Below are positions 1 through 7,777 of a DNA stretch of 64,000 bases, in pieces. Source of the stretch: Saccharibacter floricola DSM 15669 (lineage in GTDB: Bacteria; Pseudomonadota; Alphaproteobacteria; Acetobacterales; Acetobacteraceae); assembly GCF_000378165.1 (NCBI RefSeq), contig NZ_KB899336.1:79092-143091 (forward strand), given 5' to 3'. The notes beneath the pieces were generated by a model. The model was not told the DNA's origin. It did no database searches and was given only the letters and a program-made list of their open reading frames with translations. Each line of letters opens with the position of its first letter. The first letter of the stretch is position 1. The translations under genes and the position numbers were made by a program.

Positions 1-3000
1 CCGCCACCAGTGTTCGATGAACCATTATGATTGCCATCATCAGGCTTGGGGTTCGTACCGGAGCCACGCACATCAGCAACCGTCACCTGAGCATTAGTTG
101 CCGTATACGTAAGTTCAGGCTTTAAATACGGATACGCCCCCTGAACATTAGATTGATACCCCCCAAAATGGGTCAGAAGACCGCCACTAGCCTGCACGAG
201 ATTATAAACGTTACCACTTTGCATGGGGCGGTTATCGAGCACATTAAACGATGCCTTTGCTCCGCTTAAATCGGCCTTCCCTGACACGAGGACGTTATCC
301 GCATTTCCATCTTTCGCTTCTGCATAGAACGTCGATCCATTCGACATGGTGAGGTTCCCATTGACACGCAGAGTGCCAATCGCATGCGCCCCATCACTGT
401 TCCCTGGTGCTAGTGTCCCAGAGACCGTCGTGTTGCCTCCCACAGTTCCATTACCAGAAAGTGTGGCTCCCTGAGCGACCGACATGGATGAGGTTTTCTC
501 ATCACCTAGAGTGTTATTGACCACCATCGTGCCCGCTTGCACAGAGGTATTCCCGCCAAAGCTGCGACCATCCCCTGTATAATACAGAGCACCACTTCCG
601 GTCTTATCAAACTCTCCCTGCCCCTTTAGGGTGCTCTGTAATGTATTGGCAGATGTCTCTGCGGCGTCATTCTCCGTCGCTCCATCTTGAGCGATATTGA
701 GCTTACCATTTTGTTGAACATCAATAGTACCAGACCCGAAGCTTCCCCCCGTACCAGACAACCCTGCAGTTGGAGCAACCGTTATAAGCTCGGCATTTCT
801 TAAGTTACTATCAACGGCCATAATCCCCTCTTGGACCGTTGCATTCCCGGTGAAAGCACTGCCATCCCCGGCATAATGCAGAGTTCCACTGCCTGTTTTT
901 TTAAAATCTCCCTGTCCTTTAAGTGTTGTCTTGAGCGTATCGGTTGACGTTGTATGGTCTGCCTCTGTACTCGCATTATTCTGTGCAAGTGACGCAAACA
1001 GCGATGTGTTGGCTATATTACTCCGTGTCATTAAACGCGATAATGACACACTGTGTAGAGCTGAAGAACTCTTCCTCAAACGTGACACTTCAAGTGTATT
1101 GGTCGCAACGTTATTACTTTTTACGGGATTTGTTGCTGCGCTTTCTGTCGGTGCTCCCTGAGCAACTGTCAGCGTCGCGTTCTTTTGAACATCTACAACG
1201 CCAGAGCCAAAGCTATTCGTTGTGCCAGCAAGACCAGCCCCCTGAGAGACGGTGATGAGCCCTGCATTCCGGAGGTTCCCATCAACGGCCATGCTCCCAG
1301 ATTGAACATTCGCTGTTCCCGTAAAGCCGCTGCCATCAGCAGCGTAATGCAACGCTCCATCGCCGGTTTTATTAAAGAGACCCTCACCCTTTAAGACCGT
1401 TTGCGATGTATTCGCTGCACTCCCAGCATCAGAAGACGAGGGCGAGAGATCAAAGCTCGCGTTCTTTTGAACATCCACAACACCAGAGCCAAAGCTATTC
1501 GTTGTGCCAGAAAGACCAGCCCCCTGAGAAACAGTGATGAGCCCTGCATTCCGAAGGTTCCCATCAACAGCCATGCTCCCAGATTGAACGTTCGCTGTTC
1601 CCGTAAAGCCGCTGCCATCAGCAGCATAATGCAACGCTCCATCTCCGGTTTTGTTAAAGAGACCCTCGCCTGTTAAATGCGTTTTGAAACTATTTTTTTC
1701 ATTAGCACTGTCTGATGTCCCATTATTTGAAGAAACAGACTGGTTAAGGTCAAGCCTTCCATCTTTCTTTAAATCTATTGTACCGGAACCAAAACTTCCC
1801 ACCGTTCCAGCAAGCCCTGCGCCCTGCGCGACCGTTATTAATGGTGTATTTTTTAACGTGCTCTGCACCACCATCATACCAGCTTGAACGTTCGCATTTC
1901 CTGAGAAACCAGCGCTATCGCCATTATAATACGCGGTACCAGCGCCCGTTTTATTAAGATCGCCCTGCCCTGTTAGAACAGCTTTAAAGGTATTAGACGC
2001 GCTCGGACTATCTGATGCTGCGGCCGCAGGAGCAGCCTGGGAAAGCTCAAAAACCGCGCCTTTTTGCACATCTATTCGACCAGAACCAAAACTACCTCCA
2101 GCACCGGATAAAACAGCTCCCTGTAAAACAGAGATTAGCGGCGCACCATTTAGGTTACCACTAACGGCCATCGTTCCCGCTTGCACGGTAGTATTGCCCG
2201 CAAACCCACTGCCATCACCTGTATAATACAGTGTACCACTGCCGGTTTTATTAAAATCACCTTGTCCCTTAAGAACAGATTTCAAGGTATTTGCTTCTGT
2301 CTGTCCATCAGGCGATGACGAATGATTGTCTGGTTTTGTTTGATCAATGGTAAACTTAGCACCCTGTTGTACATCTACGGTTCCAGAGCCAAAGCTCCCT
2401 CCGCTTCCGTACAGCCCGGCCTTTGGAGCAATGGAGATGACTGACGCGCCACTTAGATTGCCATAAACCACCATAGCCCCAGCTTGCACAGTGGCATTAC
2501 CAGAAAAACCGCTTCCGTCTCCCGTGTAATACAATGTGCCATTACCACGTTTATCAAACTCACCTTGACCGGTAAGATTGTTACTTAAACTATTTGTTGA
2601 TTTGGGCGTGTCAGCAGGAGTTTGCACATCCTGACCCACAGACGTCTCTTGATCTACATCCAGCTTAGCATTTTTCTGGACGTTAATCGTTCCCGTTCCA
2701 AAACTACCAGCTGTTCCAGAAATCTGGCCTTGTTCAATATCTGTCCCACCAGAATATGTATTTTGGCCTTTGCCAGAAAGATAACCTTCATTCGCTGCAT
2801 TTCCTGTGGCTAATGCCCCTACGGTCAACGTTCCTTCTGATGTCTTCTTTAATCCACCCGTTCCTGTTAATTGACCGGCAAGGACAATATTATGTTTATT
2901 TGTATCAATTGTTGAAAATATAGTGTCATTCGTCTTTTGAAAATTCAAATCCATTGAGGCGTATAAATCACCTCCAATAGCCTGAAGAGTGCCTCCATTT

Positions 3001-4514
3001 AAGGAAAAAGTCCCACGTTGGCCAAGTGACGTATTGTTGAAATTAACAATAGCATCATGAGAAGCATCCGCTCCTTGACCCAAAACTTGTAAAATACCGC
3101 CTTCGTTAAGATTCACATCACCATGTACGGCTCCAGCATTGGGAACACCATTTTGCTCCGGCGCCCCCAAAGTCACCTTAGACGTTGTGATAACCCCACC
3201 ACGGTCAATATTAACTGTGCCGTTACCACGAGAGTTAACCCATAAAGCTAAGTTGCTACTTGATGCATTTAAAAGAGAATACCCATCTTGGGCTGTTTTA
3301 TCCTCTTTCAAGCCAACAAGAAGCTGAGCGGCCTTATTGGCGCTATCTCCACCTCCAACCGTTAACGTGCCGTTCCCTGCAACAATGCCATTCCAAAAAT
3401 TATTACCAAAACCCGCAAACCCTAATGTCACAAGCGGGGCAGAAAGCATCGCGCCATTTGTAATAGAAACCGTCCCTTGGACCTTTCCAAGTCCGCCTTC
3501 TAAGTCTTGTTTAGCCGCATCGGTTAAAGCTGCGGCACCACCTGCGGCGTATTCCCCACCACGCACAAACCAATCAGCAGAAGCCACACCAAGTAAGCTA
3601 TTAACCGTTACCTTTGTTCCTGGTCCCGATACATTGATAATGCCATCGGTTGGCTGATGTCCGCTTGCTTTATCCGTTGTCGTGATGCCAGCTTGCAAAT
3701 CACGGAATACCGTCATTTGAGTACCGTTTGTGATATTTAACGTAGCAGGCTGTGCTGACGTGGTCCCAATCCAAACCAAGTTTCCTTCAACACTTGGCGC
3801 ATGATCAAGCGTAAGAGTGCCATTATCAATAATAAGACCGGAGCTTTGGTACTTAGCTTGGTTTGCCGTTATCGTACCAGAAAAGGTACTCTCAAAAGGC
3901 TTCCCATCAATGCCCCCCGCAGGCCGCAAATCAATCTGCGCAGAATCACCCAAGATAACAGTACCGCTGCCTCTCAAGCCCCCTAATGCGACACCACTGC
4001 TGGAAAGTGCCGTATTACGCCATCCATTACTGCCACTGACGTCAAGGACACCACCACTATCAACCTCTGCATATGATGTATTGGGTAATGTTCCATTCGT
4101 TGTTTGTATTAGATTTGTTTCATTCCCTTTATCATCATATGTGTTCGCATTCCCAACAATACGCAACGTACCTTGTTTAACAATTGTCGCACCACCTTGA
4201 TAATTAACGCAATTATATGATGGTGAGCATAAGCGAGATTCATTACTTACAAGCTCTGTTATACCAGGCCCATCCTGGACAAGGTTAATATTTGAGCCAC
4301 TATCATAAATCACACCACCATGATCAGCCTGTTTCAAAACTGTTCCGGCAGCCGGTGAATAGGTCACTGTCGAACCATCATTTGTGACATAAGGGGGATC
4401 TGATGGAAGAGCTTGTGCCTCGTTCAACGTTAGGAAAGCACCACCCACCCCAGCATATAAGCAGAGATACGATGTCGACATTAACAGTCGGTACATGCGT
4501 CGCTGAGAGGGCAT
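1..4514 (-). CDS. Giant autotransporter-like surface protein, N-terminal part (gene cut by window edge)
   Basis: Reading the minus strand from ATG at 4514 (preceded by GGAGAG) gives about 1504 codons with no stop before the window ends, so the C-terminus is missing. A basic start and hydrophobic stretch ending in AQA at about residues 34-36 look like a signal peptide. The next ~500 residues are rich in Gly, Asn and Thr, as in beta-helix passengers. From about position 2890 leftward come eight related ~100-residue units with a core like GQGDFNKTGSGTLYYTGDG, then VQAG and SFGSG; this resembles the autotransporter-associated beta-strand repeat. Near the cut end the repeats give way to NGTVGGNTTVSGTLAPGN and a Gly/Asn linker, typical of the passenger end. 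Inference: an exported adhesin or surface-layer protein. The defining C-terminal beta-barrel is not in the window, so the secretion route is unproven. Confidence 0.8.
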   Translation of the reverse strand, partial: MPSQRRMYRLLMSTSYLCLYAGVGGAFLTLNEAQALPSDPPYVTNDGSTVTYSPAAGTVLKQADHGGVIYDSGSNINLVQDGPGITELVSNESRLCSPSYNCVNYQGGATIVKQGTLRIVGNANTYDDKGNETNLIQTTNGTLPNTSYAEVDSGGVLDVSGSNGWRNTALSSSGVALGGLRGSGTVILGDSAQIDLRPAGGIDGKPFESTFSGTITANQAKYQSSGLIIDNGTLTLDHAPSVEGNLVWIGTTSAQPATLNITNGTQMTVFRDLQAGITTTDKASGHQPTDGIINVSGPGTKVTVNSLLGVASADWFVRGGEYAAGGAAALTDAAKQDLEGGLGKVQGTVSITNGAMLSAPLVTLGFAGFGNNFWNGIVAGNGTLTVGGGDSANKAAQLLVGLKEDKTAQDGYSLLNASSSNLALWVNSRGNGTVNIDRGGVITTSKVTLGAPEQNGVPNAGAVHGDVNLNEGGILQVLGQGADASHDAIVNFNNTSLGQRGTFSLNGGTLQAIGGDLYASMDLNFQKTNDTIFSTIDTNKHNIVLAGQLTGTGGLKKTSEGTLTVGALATGNAANEGYLSGKGQNTYSGGTDIEQGQISGTAGSFGTGTINVQKNAKLDVDQETSVGQDVQTPADTPKSTNSLSNNLTGQGEFDKRGNGTLYYTGDGSGFSGNATVQAGAMVVYGNLSGASVISIAPKAGLYGSGGSFGSGTVDVQQGAKFTIDQTKPDNHSSSPDGQTEANTLKSVLKGQGDFNKTGSGTLYYTGDGSGFAGNTTVQAGTMAVSGNLNGAPLISVLQGAVLSGAGGSFGSGRIDVQKGAVFELSQAAPAAAASDSPSASNTFKAVLTGQGDLNKTGAGTAYYNGDSAGFSGNANVQAGMMVVQSTLKNTPLITVAQGAGLAGTVGSFGSGTIDLKKDGRLDLNQSVSSNNGTSDSANEKNSFKTHLTGEGLFNKTGDGALHYAADGSGFTGTANVQSGSMAVDGNLRNAGLITVSQGAGLSGTTNSFGSGVVDVQKNASFDLSPSSSDAGSAANTSQTVLKGEGLFNKTGDGALHYAADGSGFTGTANVQSGSMAVDGNLRNAGLITVSQGAGLAGTTNSFGSGVVDVQKNATLTVAQGAPTESAATNPVKSNNVATNTLEVSRLRKSSSALHSVSLSRLMTRSNIANTSLFASLAQNNASTEADHTTSTDTLKTTLKGQGDFKKTGSGTLHYAGDGSAFTGNATVQEGIMAVDSNLRNAELITVAPTAGLSGTGGSFGSGTIDVQQNGKLNIAQDGATENDAAETSANTLQSTLKGQGEFDKTGSGALYYTGDGRSFGGNTSVQAGTMVVNNTLGDEKTSSMSVAQGATLSGNGTVGGNTTVSGTLAPGNSDGAHAIGTLRVNGNLTMSNGSTFYAEAKDGNADNVLVSGKADLSGAKASFNVLDNRPMQSGNVYNLVQASGGLLTHFGGYQSNVQGAYPYLKPELTYTATNAQVTVADVRGSGTNPKPDDGNHNGSSNTGG
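1176..1671 (-). repeat. Near-identical tandem repeat pair inside the autotransporter gene (period 282 bp)
   Basis: Positions 1176-1389 and 1458-1671 align without gaps at an offset of 282 bp. I count about a dozen mismatches over roughly 214 bp by eye, while the other repeat units of this gene are much more diverged in DNA. The encoded units differ at only a few residues. This suggests a recent duplication or gene conversion of one passenger unit. The offset is a multiple of three, so the reading frame is kept. Confidence 0.85.
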
Positions 4515-4783
4515 CCTATACTCTCCTATTTTTACTATTAAACAACAGCTATCCAACAAGGATTAGACACAATATAGATCTTATAATTGATATCTATGCC
4601 AATATCGCTACTAAATCAATATTATTTATTCTCATAGAAAGAGGAAATATAAAAACAAGACTGAAATGTAATAAACTATTAAACTTTACACTCTTGTTCT
4701 TGCATGAGATTCTTATTATTAATCCCCTTATGATACAAAATATCTCTATAATCGTTGAAGAATAGAAATTTACTCCCTCTATC

Positions 4784-5884
4784 ATGATCCGCGAGTCTAA
4801 CCCCTCTGTGATAAGACGCATTCTCCATATTGATATGGATGCCTTTTACGCCTCCATCGAACAACGCGATGACCCCACTTTACGCCAGCGCCCCGTTGCG
4901 GTGGGGCGGTCTGAAGCACGTGGTGTCGTCGCCGCTGCCAGTTACGAAGCGCGCCGCTATGGGGTTCGCTCAGCTATGCCATCACGCACAGCGCAGCGCC
5001 TCTGTCCTGATTTGATTTTTATTCCACCACACCCAGAAAAATACCGCGCTGTTTCAGCACAAATACACGCTATTTTTTCTCGCTACACGCCTCTCATTCA
5101 ACCACTAGCCCTTGATGAAGCTGCTCTTGACGTCACTGATTACCTCGGGAACTTTGGCTCAGCCACTGCCATTGCAGAAGCTATTCGACGCGATATTGCC
5201 CAACAAACTCAACTGACCGCTTCAGCTGGCGTCTCTTATAATCGCTTCCTCGCCAAACTCGCTTCTGACCAAAACAAACCCAACGGCCTTTTCGTCATCA
5301 CCCCAAAGCAAGGGCCCGCTTTTGCCGCCTCCCTTCCTGTAGAAGCCTTCCATGGGATCGGCCCTGCAACAACGGCAAAGATGCATGCTTTAGGCGTTCG
5401 TACTGGAGCTGATCTTAAGCGTTGCTCTATGGAGCTCTTACGTGCCCATTTTGGGAGTGCAGCTTCCTTTTACTATTATATTGCCCGCGGTATTGATCAC
5501 CGCCCCGTCGAACCCCATCGCCCACGCAAATCTATCGGCAATGAAACGACATTCAGTCAAGACAGTAATGACCTCCCAACACTTCTCACAATCCTTGAGA
5601 AACTCACCGTTAAAGTTTGGGAATCTTGCCTACAACGCAAACTAACAGGCTGTACAGTAACGGTTAAAATACGAACAAACGACTTCCAAACCAGCACGCG
5701 CGCTCGAACACTGCACGATCCCATTAATAATCAGCACATGCTTTTTGTCGCAGGAAAACATATTTTAGAAAGCTTCTTCCCACTTCCACGCCCCGTCCGA
5801 CTGCTCGGCATTACCGTCTCAGGGTTAGTGCCACAAGACAAGGCGGATACACAGCTCCGCCTGTCTTTCCTTGATCCCTCTTAA
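4784..5884 (+). CDS. dinB: DNA polymerase IV (Y-family translesion polymerase)
   Basis: Encodes a 366-residue protein of normal length for DinB, the error-prone polymerase that copies past damaged bases. The N-terminal motif HIDMDAFYASIE (about 15-26) supplies metal ligand D17 and a Tyr steric gate at 22. The second acidic motif LDEAALDV supplies D111 and E112; Ala replaces the Tyr found in the E. coli motif. The C-terminal QLRLSF (357-362) matches a beta-clamp-binding motif. An in-frame TAG lies six codons upstream of ATG 4784, so this is the earliest ATG; no clear Shine-Dalgarno is seen (upstream is CTCCCTCTATC). The 269-bp gap before it is very AT-rich and shared with the divergent autotransporter gene. 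I saw no convincing LexA site. Confidence 0.93.
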   Translation: MIRESNPSVIRRILHIDMDAFYASIEQRDDPTLRQRPVAVGRSEARGVVAAASYEARRYGVRSAMPSRTAQRLCPDLIFIPPHPEKYRAVSAQIHAIFSRYTPLIQPLALDEAALDVTDYLGNFGSATAIAEAIRRDIAQQTQLTASAGVSYNRFLAKLASDQNKPNGLFVITPKQGPAFAASLPVEAFHGIGPATTAKMHALGVRTGADLKRCSMELLRAHFGSAASFYYYIARGIDHRPVEPHRPRKSIGNETTFSQDSNDLPTLLTILEKLTVKVWESCLQRKLTGCTVTVKIRTNDFQTSTRARTLHDPINNQHMLFVAGKHILESFFPLPRPVRLLGITVSGLVPQDKADTQLRLSFLDPS

Positions 5885-5890
5885 GCGCTT

Positions 5891-7042
5891 TTAACAAGAC
5901 GCCGCCAACGCCTGCCCAACACGCACAGTTCGTGCAATATTTTCCGCAGAACGACGCACATTCTCTCGTGCCTCTTTTAAAGCCTCCTCCAATGAACAGG
6001 GCCGCTGCACCGCAGGGAAAAAGGCATCAATCCCCTCATCATAAACTGCTTCAGCCCCTACTTTCACTCCCCCAGCTAAAGCGATCACCGGCTTTCCGTG
6101 TGCTTTTGCCAAGCGTGCAATCCCAACAGGCACCTTGCCGCTTGCTGTCTGACGATCAAGCGATCCCTCACCCGTAATCACAAGATCTACTGTTTTAAAA
6201 ACGTCATCCAGCTTCATCTGTTTCGCAATAAGGTCGATCCCCGGTTGAAAATGTGCGTCTGTGAACGACATTAACCCCGCCCCAAAACCACCAGCAGCCC
6301 CAGCCCCTGATCGTTCTGCAATTTGTCGACCCGTATCACGTTCAATCAATTGTGCGTAATGACGTAGCCCTGCTTCAAGCCGCTCAATATCCGAAGCACT
6401 CGCACCTTTTTGCGGGCCAAAAACATGCGACGCCCCAGAAGGGCCTAGTAGAGGATTAGTCACATCGCAGGCACAATCAAGTTGTGTTTCTTTCAAGCGC
6501 TCATCTAGACCAGACATATCGATATGATCCAAATCCGCCAGAGCAGCCCCACCAACGGGAAGCATACGCCCATCACGCTGGTAAAATTTCACACCCAACG
6601 CTTGAGCAAAGCCAGCACCACCATCATTGGTCGCACTTCCGCCCAGACCAAGAACAATATGGCGATACCCATGATCCAGAGCAGCACGCACAAGCTCCCC
6701 CACACCATATGTCGTGGTGCACAATGGATTGCGTTTCTGAGGAGGTAATGTGCCTAATCCAGCTGTTTCTGCCATATCAATAACAGCCGTTTTATTATCT
6801 CCCGTCACACCAAAAGAGGCTGTTACAGGCTGTCCTAAGACGCCACTCACCTTTTGCTTGACCAAACGCCCCTGTGTCGCCTCAACAAGAGCCTGAATTG
6901 TTCCTTCACCACCATCCGCAATCGGAAATGATACATACTCAGCAGCAGGGAAAATCGTTCGGAAGCCACGCTCAACTTCACGAGAAACTTCCAACGAGGA
7001 GAGGCTTTCTTTAAATGAATCACAGATAAGAGCAATTTTCAT
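5891..7042 (-). CDS. glxK: Glycerate kinase (GlxK/GarK family)
   Basis: Encodes 383 residues, the usual length for the glycerate kinase type 1 family, which phosphorylates D-glycerate with ATP and feeds glyoxylate or tartronate carbon into glycolysis. The start MKIALICDSFKESLSS, the DGGEGT segment near residue 45, the GLGGSATNDGG motif near 135-145 and the ITGEGSLDRQT motif near 290 are characteristic. The protein is cytosolic, with no signal or membrane segment. It converges on dinB with only 6 bp between the stops. No other glyoxylate-pathway gene is adjacent, so the physiological substrate source is not shown here. Confidence 0.92.
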   Translation of the reverse strand: MKIALICDSFKESLSSLEVSREVERGFRTIFPAAEYVSFPIADGGEGTIQALVEATQGRLVKQKVSGVLGQPVTASFGVTGDNKTAVIDMAETAGLGTLPPQKRNPLCTTTYGVGELVRAALDHGYRHIVLGLGGSATNDGGAGFAQALGVKFYQRDGRMLPVGGAALADLDHIDMSGLDERLKETQLDCACDVTNPLLGPSGASHVFGPQKGASASDIERLEAGLRHYAQLIERDTGRQIAERSGAGAAGGFGAGLMSFTDAHFQPGIDLIAKQMKLDDVFKTVDLVITGEGSLDRQTASGKVPVGIARLAKAHGKPVIALAGGVKVGAEAVYDEGIDAFFPAVQRPCSLEEALKEARENVRRSAENIARTVRVGQALAASC

Positions 7043-7205
7043 GATCTAGTCATCCCACACAAAAATAACGTTGGTAATAAAACTCGAGTAACCATAGACA
7101 CAAAAATTTGCAGATTTCAGGGTTATTATGAAAAATAAAATTACCCGTTTTTTACACATGCATGAAAAATATCGTCTCATAACTCTTCATGGCACGCGCT
7201 CCTTC

Positions 7206-7757
7206 CTAACTCCTAGGAACTAACTCAAAATATGAGAAATCTCCATTCTTCCATTCATCCTTTGTATGATAAATAAGATCATACTTTCTGTAAGGATAAG
7301 AGGCTTCTTTGCGCATAATAAACCGATAGAATGATAGTAACTCCGCTCCAAAAACATCGAAAAAATACCGCTTCGCCCCATAAGAAGCTGTATGTTTTTC
7401 CAATATTTTTTCTAAACCGAAAATCAACAGCGTAGATGACAGCAACCCGACTTTCTCTTTTGCGGCCTGCACTGTTTGCATATTTGGAAAGTCATATTGA
7501 GGGGGGCCAGCTATCCTCCCATGCTCTGTATCAACGCGCGTAAACTCAAGCCAGTAGCATCCCTCACCATCTTTAATATCAGAGCGTTTCTTTATTTGCT
7601 CCCATAAAGCCGGCATCATACAGAACTCAGCGCGTTGGAATACAGCACCAAAAAATATTCCACTATACCAGAAAGGCAAAGCTTGCTTTACATCACTCGA
7701 AAAAGGGTAAAAATCTCCCATAAGAAATAAGTCTTTTGGTACATCAATCCGCTTCAT
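7206..7757 (-). CDS. Small protein of unknown function downstream of the Hint protein
   Basis: Encodes 183 residues from ATG 7757; a TTG one codon earlier is possible, but AAGGGG lies 6 nt before the ATG and only 3 nt before the TTG, so the ATG is preferred. I recognise no family. It is rich in aromatic residues (Phe, Tyr, Trp), has no signal peptide and no obvious membrane segment, and looks like a compact cytosolic protein. Its start is about 20 nt downstream of the stop of the Hint-domain gene on the same strand, so the two are probably co-transcribed. Small single-domain proteins directly after polymorphic toxin-like genes are often immunity proteins, but that role is only a guess from position. 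Confidence 0.6.
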   Translation of the reverse strand: MKRIDVPKDLFLMGDFYPFSSDVKQALPFWYSGIFFGAVFQRAEFCMMPALWEQIKKRSDIKDGEGCYWLEFTRVDTEHGRIAGPPQYDFPNMQTVQAAKEKVGLLSSTLLIFGLEKILEKHTASYGAKRYFFDVFGAELLSFYRFIMRKEASYPYRKYDLIYHTKDEWKNGDFSYFELVPRS

Positions 7758-7777
7758 CAACGGCCCCTTCGTAGATT

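Noticed and set aside
4403-4765. Plus-strand 120-codon ORF overlapping the autotransporter start
   Set aside because: Lies antisense to the signal-peptide region and into the AT-rich spacer, with no family likeness.
7128-7223. Plus-strand 31-codon ORF with AGGG upstream (starts MKNKITRF)
   Set aside because: Too short for support, overlaps the end of the minus-strand gene, and has no recognised similarity.
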